The notes: generated from the sequence alone by a model not told the origin. 64,000 bases of DNA from Membranipora membranacea (GCA_914767715.1 OU612073.1:18974001-19038000); one strand, 5' to 3'; shown: positions 12,401 through 25,133, counted from the first letter of the stretch. Made by a program: numbers and translations.

Positions 12401-15281
12401 TGTAAAATTACTCCACATACAACTGTGTGTGGGGCTTATCAAACTTGCTAATTACCAGTATCAATCCTTTTCATAATAGCACACTATGTGATGTGCTCCG
12501 TATTTCAGGCTATGCAATCGACACAACAGATTTTCAGAAGTCATGGACCGGTGGGTAGGGCACTCACTTATTTGAGGTATTTTGGACAATTGCTGTTATA
12601 AACTACCTGCTGTCAACCCTCTGTATCAGACTAATTATGTTGTCAGAAAAGTCTTGATCATGGGGCAAGAGCTATGATGAACACCTACTCCCACCATGTG
12701 ATCATTCAGGGATTATGAGGCAACTGAGATAGGTCTAGAACATATCACTCGCAGCACGTAATGCCAAAAATTATCAAAATTACCTCAACATAAAGTCTGT
12801 TTCCCATGTTTCCCACTCTTTGGATAGTCATGATCACGCATGCAGGATTGTCCTTGCATGGTATGATGAGAGTAATCGACCTGTATTCACTCACAGATTG
12901 AATTAACTTTTAGTGACACTCAGTTCTACAAGTACCAATAACAAACAAAATCAGTGCCAAGCTACTTCAAAAAACGCCTGCGATGGATTTTTGAGGCAAG
13001 ATACAAACAATTAAACATCGTTGGACAAACTGATCAATGATGAGGATACAGATATATTAGTTGTTTCGCAATTGATGAATCAAATTGAATTAAGGGAGCT
13101 CAATGGGGAAAAAAATGAAAAACTGCTGATTTTTCACTTCACATAATATGACACTAATTACCTTACCACCAAGCAACTCAAGCTTTCTTCACATTATTCG
13201 GCAATTTTTTAAGTTTTATGACTAGGTCAACTTACAATGGCTTTTGCTTGTTAGACCAATGAACTCCCTCATTGGTTAGACAGGCACACTGTATAGTGTT
13301 GAGTACTGCAGACGAAACAGTGGCATTGCCTGTGAGTAACCAGTGAACATCTGACATCTTCGCTACCGCACATCTAAAATGGCAAGTGGTCTTCACCTTC
13401 ATTTCACTTAATTACTGATGCCAAATTCAATTGTACATGGACAAGCAGTGCAACTAAATATGCTACTTCGCAGCAATATGTTTAGAGATAATTTTATATT
13501 TTCAAGGCAAAGAGCAGCGAGGATGCCGCTTTTTTTTGTAGTGCAAGTATTTCACTTAATGGTTATCCATTTAAAAAAAAAGACTATTGGGATTAATGCA
13601 CTATAAGCTGTCTAATAAATAATTCTGTGAGCCAAAACCAGAGACCTAGGATCTCCATGACAAATTCATCAGCTTTAATGATGAAAGAGGCGGTAAGTAC
13701 ATTAACACTAAGCTGTTCAGTGTAGGCATATGGCCCAAGTGTCATTTATATTCCAAACAGTGCACTGTCTAGCGTGCTGGTCTATGAAACTTAGTAATAG
13801 CATCTGAATGATGTGGAGCACAATTAAGTCAGGTCTAAATGGGTGTGCTTACAACCTCATGACCTATCTATAGGCGAAAGGGCTCGCACCACCCTCACCC
13901 TGCCTGCACTCTCACTGCTCACACATAGCTAGCGTTAAATTCCGTTAAAAGTTACCTACTCAATAAGTGTGAGCAGACAACTCAGCAAACAAATCATCTA
14001 AAGCATATTTCTACACAGGGTCTGAAATATGATGAAGTAATCTTATGGGAAAAATAAAAAGCCCACAGACATCTTTGTCATCTAGACTTGATTTTCCTAA
14101 AAGACTAGAGGTAGCCTACTCACACTGATCTTTGTCTCAGTCGCAGTTCTCAATGAATAGAAATGAGTATGAAGACCACCAATCGCTCTTCTCACAGTAA
14201 AACCATCGCCAGTAAGAGAAAAAACCTTTTTTCCTGCAACAAGCAAATATCATGCACTTACAGGCCCAGGTAATATCCATACTGTACATTGTTTTTTCTG
14301 CATATTCTTTCAATGCAATGTGGGTTATGATCTTCAGAAGTAATACATTCAGAAGCAATACTATGGATAAATTGACAAATTTCTAGTAATCTAAATACAA
14401 CTACATGTACATTTCTAAGAACCACCAAGCCTCACTACTTTCAGCTTTCTAAAGTGGAGATCATAAGAAGGAGGGGTGTATAGTATATGATTAAGTTAGC
14501 TTGAAAAATCTTTTTTTTTCATTTAGCCATATGGCATAAACAAACCAAAGCTCAATTTTGGTGTGATATGGAGTGTATTTGTATGCATATCATCACAAAA
14601 ACTTTTTTATCACACATTCTAATGTAGGCTACAGCAACTGTGCTTGATCAAACCAGCAAGTAAGCTAGGGGAAAAAAAATCGGTATTTTGTAGCTGGCAA
14701 CAGTAGTGTAGTGTTATTATGCCCATACATAGCTATAGGAATTACAGGAGCAAACGAATTTTGAGAATTCCATCGACCATTGATATATCTGTGGTCGAGT
14801 ACAAAATCAATTACGACACGGACAATGCTTAAGGATATGTCCCCATTGATTCCCCAACAACCAATGTAAGAGGAATTAACTGAGCGTTAGGCGATCTACT
14901 GACCAAGGAAGCCTTTGAAGCACAGCACATGTTGTTTCAAATGAGTACAAATAAATGGCAATTTTATATCGAATTAATATTAATTAAAGTCACTCATTGT
15001 TGTGCTGTTGTACGGTGAGTGAGTATAATGCAACCACACGCAGATCCCATGTCCCAAGGGCCGTAACATCCACACACAACTCATCACAACCCAGGGTTAA
15101 TGTGTTGTGCGCCATGTGACGCAGGGGGTTGGATCAAGTTGAAGTTAAAAGTTTAGTTTGAGCGCACCAAACCAACCAAGACCTTGACAAGATTATGGAC
15201 TTGAGTTCCTACCTAGGCTTATATATATAATGTAAAATAAGGCTTGCAAGTAAGTCCCAGGCCAGGGGCACCATTGGACTA

Positions 15282-15796
15282 TCGGCATCTGGAGAACTTA
15301 CAAGCATGCAATTGTATACTTCGCCAATCCGATGTCCATCGGCAAAGTTAGCCTGTCTTGAAAAACTTTTTGATTGAGGGTGGGCGCCGAAAAAAGCTTG
15401 TCAAGATAGGCTATGGCAAAGTATACATGCTTATAACCTCCACACAGTCACTGATCATCACACAATACAGCACTGACTTGAGTAAGTGTAATGTGTTGGT
15501 ATATAACAGCAGAGTATTGGTTTAGATTCAGTGAGTGGGAAGGCTACTAGACTTGTAACTAGTAAGCTGAGTAAGTAGTAGTAATAGTACTACCTACAGT
15601 AAAGTCATAGGCATCTGGAGTTACAATACAAGCATGTATACTTTGCCAATGTCCATGATCATGATCATGGACATTGGTCACCCATCCTTCCTAGTCCTTT
15701 CCAAGCAAGGTATAGGAGTATCATAGGCATCTGGAGTTACAAGCATGTCCAGTATCAACCATACTGGACATGCTTGTAACTCCAGATGCCTATAGG
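15282..15796. repeat. Foldback cluster with perfect 33-bp stem-loop and 32-bp palindrome
   Basis: A unit containing GGCATCTGGAGTTACAAGCATG recurs at 15290, 15610, 15725 and inverted at 15405-15430 and 15768-15790. The best structure is 15723-15755 pairing with 15761-15793: 33 base pairs without a mismatch and a 5-base loop (CAACC). At 15646-15677 lies a perfect 32-bp palindrome centred on TGATCATGATCA. It sits near the right end of the TIR element and may be a nested foldback element or a product of template switching. Confidence 0.8.
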
Positions 15797-16424
15797 GCCT
15801 ATGGTAAAGGCATTGGCCCCTGGGACCCATGAGTAAAGTAGAAGAAGAAGTGATTAGTTAGTGAAGTAATGATGATGATTATTATTATCTATCTATACAT
15901 ACATACATACATTACAAACGTTGGAAATATTTAGCTAAATTAGTGAGTGCTACTACTATACAAGGATGGAAACTGTTACCTGAAACTTGCTGAGACTGGA
16001 AAGGAAAACACTAAAGCAGTATAGTCTTCATTAGCAGAGTAGAGTATGCAGCTTTACAGAGCTTCTTCACGAAGAACAACACCAGGCATCAACCAAAATC
16101 CTGACCATGTTTTGGATTAGGCAGAAAATGAGATGACTACCCCTGATTGGCTTGGTGGGATTCAATTAACCAATTAGAATGTGTTTTCCAAATTTCCGCA
16201 TTTTAGTCAATTCATCGTAAAACTGAGAAACACGCGTGCTAACGCGTACTTTCAAGAGAAATTCCGCATTTCCGCGTTTTAGTGAACCCCCCCCTTTTAG
16301 GGACCGAAATTAAGAAAACTTTCAAATACAATGGGAAATCCTAGTGATCACGTGAGAAAACCTCTATTATTGCAATAGAAAACCAAGGTCACATGGTATT
16401 GTTTACATAACAATGTCTTAGAAA

Positions 16425-19400
16425 ATGGAGGCATGTGTGCTGCATTGGTATGAGGACAGCAATGAAACTGTAACTCCTGTCACCCAGAGAAGATGGACTA
16501 CTATAGTAGAATGTGCAAGGCACTGGCAAGAGGTTGAGGATCATAAATATAAGGATCTGGCAGCTCAAATATTACAAAACATTGACTATAGAGAAGATAT
16601 TGTCTGTCACAAAAAATGTGTTGATCGCTTTTGTAACAAATAAGTTCTGAGTAGAGCTCAGAAAAGGAAAGCTGATGAAGATAGCCAGGTAAGTGACTAT
16701 GAAACAACTAAGGAGTAAAATGATTGCCTAATTAAAGGGAGGAACCGCATGTTTATCACTCCTTGCTAAATCTACTGTTTGTTTTGATCGATTTGATGAA
16801 GAAAAGAAATCCTCATGTCTTATCTATGGTGCTGTGTGTTTGAATTTTGTTTCTACATCTATCATAAGCAAAGTACTTTTCCTATATCTATGAGAGAGTT
16901 TGATGAAGCAAGGGGCAATTAATACGAATGTATCTTTCACTGTTCACACCACATTTGTGTAGTGAATCACCCTCACCGGTAAGAATCTTATTGTTCACTG
17001 TGCTGGTGGATGTTTGGTAGCTATTTAATTGGATGATGAATTTTTTCTGTAGGCCCCTGCTAAGAAGACCACGCGTGCTTCAGCTGGTATCCCTGACAAA
17101 GGTGTGGTGTTACCTCAGATTTGTGTGATTTGTAAGCAGAAGGACAAGTGGGTGATGGGTAAGCGTGATCACCTTGCAAAGGCAGAAACAAAAGATGGAG
17201 GTAAGCCGGGAAGCAGACTTTAGTAGCAAATATGTTTTCAATACATGTTGAGTTAAGTTTAAATGTATTATGTGTTTATGTTAGGAGCGCACTAACTAAA
17301 CAGCAGCAACATTTTTCTCTCGAATATCAAACAATTGAATCAAAGACATATCCTAAGGTAGCAAACACATATTGTGTTGCAGGTAAATTGAGGGCTTGCG
17401 CCACTGCTAAAGCTGATCATCGAATACTAAGACTTATTGGCTATACCTCAGACTGTGTTGCTGCTACAGAAACTTTACTAGAAAGACTTATGAGAAGGTC
17501 ACAGCGTGAGTAAAGTCCTGATGGTTGTTGACACTTGTATTGGGTGATTGCTTTTTTGATTGTCAAAGAAATAGTTCAATAATTTGAATACCCTAGAAGA
17601 GTAAAGCACCATTTCACGCATGCTAGCCAAAATTTCTTGCTAGCTAAAATTAAATCACCCCAAAACTAGATAAGCTAAGTTGAATTTACTCCTCTAGGGT
17701 AACTGCAGGGTATTTCTGTATACTGTTATGTCTATTTCAGCATCTATGTATTTTGGTAAGTAAAGACTGCCCGTACGATTTGTGGTGTGGTGATGCCATA
17801 GGTCTAAGCTGTTGACACCCCGTTACCAGAAGTGATAATCCTCCCCGCTCCAAAGCTTTGCTATCTTATATATGCTTGCTTGTAATACAAGTAATATGTT
17901 CCTCAACAGAATTTTTTTTGTAAGCTTTTAGCTTAGCTGCAACATGTGACGTGAGATAGAAACATCTTTAGTATGAAGATAGTTCTACCTTCCGCTGTTG
18001 TGTCGAAATCCAGCTAAGCAATTTTTATTGCCACTCATTAATCTTAAATTTTTATCATTTATCCAGTGAAACAGCAAAGGATAAAGAATTATACACAAAG
18101 ACGTACAATGACGTATTTCGACCCAAGATCATCGGCGAAAAACTGGTGAAGAATAACAAGATATACAAGATGACCACGCTAGCCAGGATATTCTCACGCC
18201 AAGTGAGAAAACATGAGTGCGCTGATGCTGAGGACATACTGTAAGTTGTGATATGATATGGTTGTTTTTTTTCCCATATATGAGTTGAGCTTAGATAGGC
18301 CTTCGCCAACTTAAAATTAACTAACAAGATCTTGACAAGCTAGAAGGACAAGTAGCATTCATTGCCATGGTTGATAAAGTTGGCTGATAAGATGTTGATG
18401 CCTCAGGGTTTCTGGGGCCAAAATGTTAATTATGAGCTTTTTTTTTCAGGCCATCTATGGTGAAGCGGAGACTTCAAAGAGACTACCCCCAGCTCATAAT
18501 TCACAGTCAGTCTAAGAGGGAGGGAGATATTGCGTTTCACAAAGGAGCAGTTTGTGGTGATAGTGGTGAGGAATCTGATGACTGCACAGGCACAGAAGAT
18601 ACAGGTGGTTCAACCAGTGAGTCTATCAGTCCCTTATTGATTGGACGCGGACAGTCATCCACCCCTTTGTCACAAGTCTATGCCACACATCTAATGATCC
18701 GCAACTCCATGCATGAACATACAAGGACATACGAGCTCCCATGGCCTCTGACATCGTCTCATATAGGCCAAGAGTCCTTTGAACAGTCCGTCCCAGGGGA
18801 ATTGGTCAGCTTTCTATCTGGCTTGGTACAACTGCAGTCAGGGCTACCTATTCCACATTCTGATAAAATGAAAGTGATATCACTCTGTCAAGATCTTATG
18901 AGCCTTATGACCCAACAGCAATTAGCCTCACCAAAAGCATTGGCACTAGGTCTCACCATCAAACACATCACGGGATCAAAGGAGGTTATCAATATGCTTC
19001 ACAAATTTGGACACTGCTCATCATATGACAGTATAAGGAAATATGAAACCTCATTAGCTCATTATTTGATTTCCAACCAGAATTCAATACCAGATCGATT
19101 TGCCCATGGGTCCCTTATAACTATGGTGTGGGATAATATAGACTTCTTGGAGGAAACTTTATCTGGTCATGGCACAACCCATCACACAAACGGCATACTC
19201 ATTCAATCTGATCACCATATCCCACAGTCGGTCCCTGGTCCCCAGTCTTCAAAGCATGGGAGCATCAGATCCATGAAGCCTGCCACTGAGACTATTACTC
19301 CATTATCATCGCATCCTCGCTGTAAACCCCTTCATCTTGTTGGTGTTGCTCTCCCAATCATTGGTGACCTCTCTCACATTGATGTTCTAGAGTTTGTGTT

Positions 19401-19782
19401 TGCACTTGTTCGATATCAGGAAGAAATCGGTAAGCCAAGTTGGACCGGATTCAACAAACTAACAAGGACACTGCAGTCATCACCGAACTCAGTTATCAAT
19501 TATCTCCCTGTTGTTGAGGCGCCACCCACTGATTTAGATGTTGTCAATCATGTGCTTCAGAAAAGCATAGAAATGGCAGATAAGTTTGGTGTTGACACAG
19601 CGGTCGTGGTGTTATTCTTTTGGTGTGTACTGCATATTCTCATGGCTTGTCACAGTGTACAATCAAATATCATTTTATTAGATAATTTAGTGTTCTTTTT
19701 ATTTTTGCAGATGTGTGAGCGTAGAGAAAGAAAGGGCAGGAAAGAAAAAGGAAGTTCTAGGCAATATTATTATTACCTCTAA
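16425..19782 (+). pseudogene. Transposon-associated GxGTTHxTNG-family gene, broken
   Basis: Exons read 16425-16688, 17053-17200, 17383-17505, 18067-18240 and 18450 to about 19600. The N-terminus resembles a zinc-finger-like start (CHKKCVDRFC). Exon 2 has CVICKQKDKWVMGKRDHL and exon 3 runs into KADHRILRLIGYTSDCVAAT. The last exon carries WDNIDFLEETLSGHGTTHHT, the hallmark of a large family of multi-copy proteins of unknown function that I associate with mobile DNA in sponges and cnidarians. Three defects are visible. An in-frame TAA at 16641-16643 is followed by 15 further in-frame codons up to a perfect donor. Exon 3 needs one extra base near 17470 to continue as TRKTYEKVT in phase with exon 4. 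The reading ends at 19782 in low-complexity sequence without the C-terminal half usual in the family. It looks like a decayed copy, though two single-base sequencing errors could explain the first two faults. Confidence 0.65.
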
Positions 19783-21125
19783 AAGCATCAAGGTCAATGC
19801 ATGTTTTCTCATGTAATATGAATACTATTGCGGTCTTTTTTTGCACAGGTCATATTGTTGTTGTACATTTTTTTCTGTATAAAATGTTTAATTTATACAA
19901 GTCTGTGCATTTATTCTTCCTGCTCATTCAATACATTTTATTACCTAGAATGTAGAAAACGATTATACAGGTTTGCACATGTGTATTTGACATAGAAATA
20001 ATTGTCGTCAATTTGCTTTCTTATGGTCACATTTGCTTATATGTTTTATACTGTTGTATATATTTTAATTTATACAGGTTTGGATATGCGTTAGTCAATA
20101 GAGAGGATTTTTTTGTGCCTCAGAAGTTAATACACATACCAAGTGCTAATCTGAACAAAAACAACGGATTTTTATGTCTTTCCATCTTTTTTTTGCCATT
20201 GAAGAAAAAGGGGCAACCTGAGAGCTGCAATTTTTGCATATTTGAGTTTGCAGCAAAATTCTGGTCTAGGTTCATTTGATTCAAGGATTTGTTTGTGCCT
20301 CAGAAGTTAATACACACCCCAAACGGACATCTGAACAAAAATTTTTTTGAACACTTATTGCCAAGTAGCTTCTGGACTATAGGTGTAAATGCTGAAAAGA
20401 TCATGATTCTATCACCAACAGTTCAAAAGTAATTATGGAAAAAAGATTGCATCTTCAGGATTATGATGGCTGTGACATCCATTCTCTTTTCTTCATCATC
20501 ATGATAATATGATGATTTTCAGGTTTTTAGAGGATAATGACTTCACTGATAGCTGTTGAAGGTTGTCATTTTAAACAGCTGCCAAACCTTTATAATATTA
20601 TCAGCCAGCAATCTCAAAGACCAAATTTTAATCTCTTGGTGTGGCAGGTTGTCGACAGGCTAAGCAAACCATTACTAAAGATTATCTATCATCCCTATTG
20701 TTATTGCAGCTTCTAATTCCCCAGTCAAGCAAAGTGAGATGGCCAAACACTGATAGCATTGGCCTATGAGAAAGGCCAGATTGTGCAGTCTTATAGTTGT
20801 TATGATGTCATGGTTTAATCTTTAGCAAATGTCAATGAATATGACTGGCCTCAGTTGGCCTGTCTTTCTTGACAATCTTTGTGCGGTTGGTGTTCCTCAC
20901 CACCCTGAGCAAAGCTTGTCAAAACTTAACGGCTGAGCCTGTAACATGTACAGATACAACTCGCGGTCAACCACACACCACCGACCAAATACACAAGCTG
21001 TCGGTCATAGATAGCCGAATGGACATAGTATACGACTGCCTACATCATTACCCTGTGAACTTCCATAAACTACAGTCACATTACTTATACTATAAATATA
21101 CTATCTTAAGCCTGGCAACCTCACC
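19783..21125. other. Intergenic, with a 180-bp-period repeat
   Basis: No gene is supported. A 59-base segment starting GGATTT.TTTGTGCCTCAG at 20104-20162 recurs at 20284-20342 with a few changes. The open frame at 20869-21141 (+) is AT-spaced and lacks features. The stretch before 21126 presumably holds the promoter of esterase 1. Confidence 0.5.
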
Positions 21126-24100
21126 ATGTTCAGGTTTGTAACGCAATTTTACTTTGAGTTAGTGCAGTCAGTTTTTTTTAAATTGTTAAGCTGATAAACG
21201 TGATAATTTTTCAAGCATGAGCACTCGATCTCTTTGATTTCTTTGATTCAATTGTTTTTGCCAGATTGTTAATTTTGACATTCATCTTAATCGTGAAAGT
21301 TGAGAGTCAGCAGTCCGTGGTTGTTACAACTCAGAGCGGACCAATCAGAGGATATGTTGCCGATCCAACCCTAACACCCATTCACTTTCTCGGAATACCT
21401 TATGCTAAAGCACCAATCGGTGAGTGCCGACTGGTGACTATCCTTACATTATACTATCAAAAGCTTACAATTCATATGACCGGCAAGCTCAACGCGCCCA
21501 TTTTTAATTTTTATTTACATTCTCATTCACATCTATCGCCTAAAGTAAATGTGCTGCATGGTCAATTCAATCAGACAGGGAAACTTTCATATATATGTGA
21601 GCCAAAAAAAGGGTTGATACTCCTTGTATCTTTGACTTATCTAGCAAAGACGAAGCACACCTATCTATAGGAATATGTCCAGTAAGGTAAAGTTACAAAA
21701 ATGCTAACTTTATAACAAAGAAAAAATACCCACTGCACTTGGCAAAGTTTAAAAAATATTTCGGTTTCAGGTGAATTGCGATGGCAGAAAACACAGCCTG
21801 TTGTTCCCTGGACAGAAGTATTTGATGCTGAGACGGATACTAAACTAGGAGTAGCATGTGTCCAGAACCGAGCTGGGTCGAGAACAAACCTGAGCATGTC
21901 AGAGGACTGCCTTACTCTCAACATCTACACCACTGGTGAATGGAATGCGTCAGACTGTTTTTTTTTCAATAACACATCAAACAAATGAACTGTATTTGGT
22001 GGGAGTTGCCTCACATGACCTGAGAGTTAGTTACATCGAAGTAAATAAAGAGATAGGGTCAACTTGGGGTGCTAGAAGTTGAACGCATTGTTCCCCTAGT
22101 GAACATGTTTTTACTATGCATTTTATTGAATGGTGATTGTAAGAGAATGGTTTTGCTTATAATAAGTTCAAAAAAAGGTTGCTGTCAGAATACAGGTTCT
22201 CACCATACTTAAAATTCATAGATATCAGTATATTATCACTGACTGATCTGTTCAATTACCAACTGGTGGTTTATTGCGTGTTTTTCTTGGCACTAGAACT
22301 TCCATCATCAACATGATACAGATTTATTATCTCTAGTATAGTTCATCAACAATTAGCATTCTGAGCATGCGTTTACAAATATTGTGAGTTCTCCATGTTT
22401 TCAGACATCTCAGGTAAGAAGGCTGTGATGTTTGATATCCATGGCGGAGCATACAGACAAGGAACAGCCCGAGAGCATGAAGGCAAGTACCTAGCAGCCA
22501 GGGAAGATGTGGTAGTCGTTACAATCAACTATCGACTGAGCATATTCGGTTTCTTCGACTCTGACGGAGATGGTGTTTGGGAGAACTATGGATTCTGGGA
22601 TATGAGAATGGCTCTACAGTGGGTTCAGGATAATATAGAAGCTTTTGGCGGAGATAAAGATCGAGTGACTATTATGGGAAGTTCTTCTGGCGGAATGACC
22701 GTAACACAACTCGCTGCATCACCAGTCTTTGAGGGTTTGTTCCATAGAATCATAAGTCAGAGTGGAACGATGCTATGTCCCAGACTACTGTCCAAAAACT
22801 CAGCTGACATTCACGCAAGAGTCTTGGAAGGATTCAACTGTAATACAACTGATTGCCTAAAACAGGTACTAGTTGTTCTTATTCAAATTGCATCACCGCT
22901 AGCTCAATAAATTGAAATGTTCATTATCTCCAACACCAATATCTCCATTTATCTCCCTTGCCAAGAAGACTCATGACTCAAATTTGTTTTTGTGAAGGTA
23001 GATGCAGAGCGGCTCCAGATGGTAGCAGGGGAGATGGAGCAAGGAGACAAGAACTTTGAGTACATGTACACATTTGGAGCATATAATGATGACACAATTT
23101 TGCCAGCCAATCCTCTGGAAGTTTGGAGACTATACCGAGATGGCTCACAAGTCAGTGGTAAGGAGGTAAAACCCAGGCGGGTTTACACAAATATTTTGAT
23201 AGCATACACTCTGCCTGGGTTGCTCGTAATGGCAATCCATCTATTTGCCCAATGGTTGCTAGTTAGTTCCAGCATCAACCACTGACCAAGCTGCTGTAGT
23301 GGCATTCCATTATAGGCAGAATAAATGCCGTTACCAGCAGCCTGGTCTGTGGTTGATGCTGGAATGCCACTATCAACTATTGGGTATAAGTTTGTGCCAA
23401 TGTAACACTATGTTCTTGCTTGTTCCATTAAGTAATAGAATGAGAATACCTAACCTGATGACCAGTTCAGTTCTTATATTTTTGGCAACTAGGGTTATTT
23501 CAAGTTTGGTTACAGCTAGACCTGAAGAATTTTAAATGTAGATTCACTGAGGAATGAGATGGTCACACGGTTCCAGTCATATGACTACATGGGTGGCTTC
23601 AACACCCAGGAGGGCAGTAAACTCATCAGAGTAATGGAAATGTTAGCTCGTCAGCGAGGGTTCTCTCTGGAGGATGGAGCCAATGATGAAGTCTTAGAAA
23701 TCTTCCTCAAAGAATATCTAGAGGCATATTTTCCCAAAACATATAACGACAAGGCAGCCTACTTTCGACAGCTGTTTTTGGAAGGCGTAGAAGTGAGTAA
23801 AGAGCCATCACCGGAACTAGCTCAGATAATAATGAACATGTATACTGCTCTGGTGTTTGCTACACCCACACTGCACCTGTTAGACAGCCATTCCAAGCAG
23901 ACCAAAACATCAACATATCTGTACACTTTTACTCATGAGACGCAAGATGCACAAGCCGTATCCCCGAGCTGGTAAGCATATAAAACACTATGTTCTCCCT
24001 TTGATTAAAAAAATTAGGATTTGCTATGAAACTTTAAGATGCCTGCTAGCTATGTAAAGTATACCTGACCATTTTATACAATTTTTGCGAACCATTTTAA

Positions 24101-24957
24101 ACAACACCCTACCCAAATGCCCGTAAAATTATTTCAGTGAGTAGAACTTTTTCTTTTGTCAAGTCAGTTATATTAATTACAAATAGAACTTATTCAAAAA
24201 GCTAACATATATGATAAGGTAATTCAGAATGCCTCTCTTTGAAGGTTTAGGGGGTCCCGACACACAGATGAGAGGACCTTTGTATTCGGAAAACATCCTG
24301 CATTCTACCAGATAGAGAATTATAACTACACCACAGAAGAGCAGAGAATAATGGACCAGATGATGGCCACATGGGCTAACTTTGCTAAAACTGGGTTGGT
24401 AATGCACAAATTTAATCTTCTGTGACTTCACACTATGGCTAACAGTACAAGTGGAGAATTAATAAGATAATATAATGGGTTAGCAATATTTATAAATAAG
24501 TAAATGTATTTTAGCAGAATTCAATATTTTTACTGCTGCTGTGAAGACCGTTTCCTGTTTGACATGTGTCAATGAAATAGTAGCCTATCAGAGGCATGTA
24601 AACAAACAGTTCTTCAAAGTTTTCCAAGGGCAGAAAAAAAACTTTTTGTACCAAAAACTTTATTTTTGTTTCTTCTACTGTAGAAACCCCAATGGACTGA
24701 ACTTGGACCGCACGATAAGACAATATTCTGTATCACACCAATACTTCACACAATTTGGGGCTGACCAAGTGGACGTCTCCTCGAGGTTTTACAACATGAG
24801 AAAAATTCAGGCTATCAGATCGGGAGAGCTCATTTCTAATGGCGAGGACTCGAACCCTTCAACCAACAAATATGATGTTTATAACACCTTCCTCCCTATC
24901 ATCGTACTGTGTACACTCAGCCATAAAATCATACAATACATTTGGGAATCGAGGTAA
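21126..24957 (+). CDS. Cholinesterase-like carboxylesterase 1 (secreted alpha/beta hydrolase)
   Basis: Eight exons: 21126-21133, 21265-21419, 21771-21935, 22405-22865, 22998-23157, 23542-23971, 24251-24394 and 24684-24957 (1797 nt, 598 residues). The tiny first exon (ATGTTCAG) is inferred: it supplies a start in the right phase for the hydrophobic signal sequence LLILTFILIVKVES, and the total is divisible by three. Type-B carboxylesterase marks follow in order: FLGIPYAKAPIG, EDCLTLNIY with the conserved Cys, oxyanion-hole HGGAY, the elbow GSSSGG (nucleophile near residue 203), acidic residue in NTQEGS, and the histidine in RHTDERTFVFG. So the Ser-Glu-His triad looks intact. It would hydrolyse carboxylic or choline esters outside the cell. 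The exon 5 acceptor (TGTGAAG) and exon 7 donor (GTTGGT) are weak. Family members without activity act in adhesion, but this one looks catalytic. Confidence 0.82.
23248..23384. repeat. Foldback (MITE-like) element in esterase 1 intron 5
   Basis: About 58 bases from 23248 (CCCAATGGTTG..) pair with 23325-23384 (..CAACTATTGGG). The central arms CCAGCATCAACCAC and GTGGTTGATGCTGG match perfectly, with a spacer of about 20 bases. It lies wholly in the intron 23158-23541. Confidence 0.7.
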
Positions 24958-25133
24958 GCTAGCCTTGAGACTTGACTGCAAGTGGGCTGGGGTGACTAAC
25001 CCCACTTAAATCATCAATCACTTGTATAGTAGGAGAGAGCGTACCCAACAACATTCATAACCATAGATAACATTTTCTTGGAACAAACCTTATTTGCTTG
25101 GTTTAGTCTGAGGGAAGAGCAAAAACTATGAAT

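Larger units (their letters stand above)
9162..15270. other. Interior of the large TIR element, no supported gene
   Basis: Apart from the direct repeat, the internal duplication and the SINE listed separately, I find no open frame above 90 codons, no convincing exon chain and no transposase-like motif on either strand. Composition is AT-rich and even. Confidence 0.5.
8971..16290. mobile_element. 7.3 kb non-autonomous DNA transposon with 23-bp TIRs and 9-bp TSD
   Basis: The left end reads CGGGTTCACTAAAATGCGGA and the right end, reverse-complemented, reads GGGGTTCACTAAAACGCGGA; over the first 23 bases 21 match. Just outside both ends lies the same 9-mer CCCCTTTTA (8962-8970 and 16291-16299), the expected target-site duplication. 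Inside each end are inverted copies of ACTAAAATGCGGAAA: left at 8978, 9040, 9073, 9124 and 9147, right at 16193 and 16269, like subterminal transposase-binding sites. The longest internal frames are under 90 codons and none resembles a transposase, so the element would depend on a helper. A 9-bp duplication suits Mutator-like elements; 8 bp (hAT, P) cannot be excluded because the right border sits in a run of eight C. The right border is 134 bases from the start of the next gene. Confidence 0.75.

Noticed and set aside
20869-21141. 90-codon frame overlapping the proposed start of esterase 1
   Set aside because: It lacks a signal sequence or domain and is cut by the inferred micro-exon in another frame.
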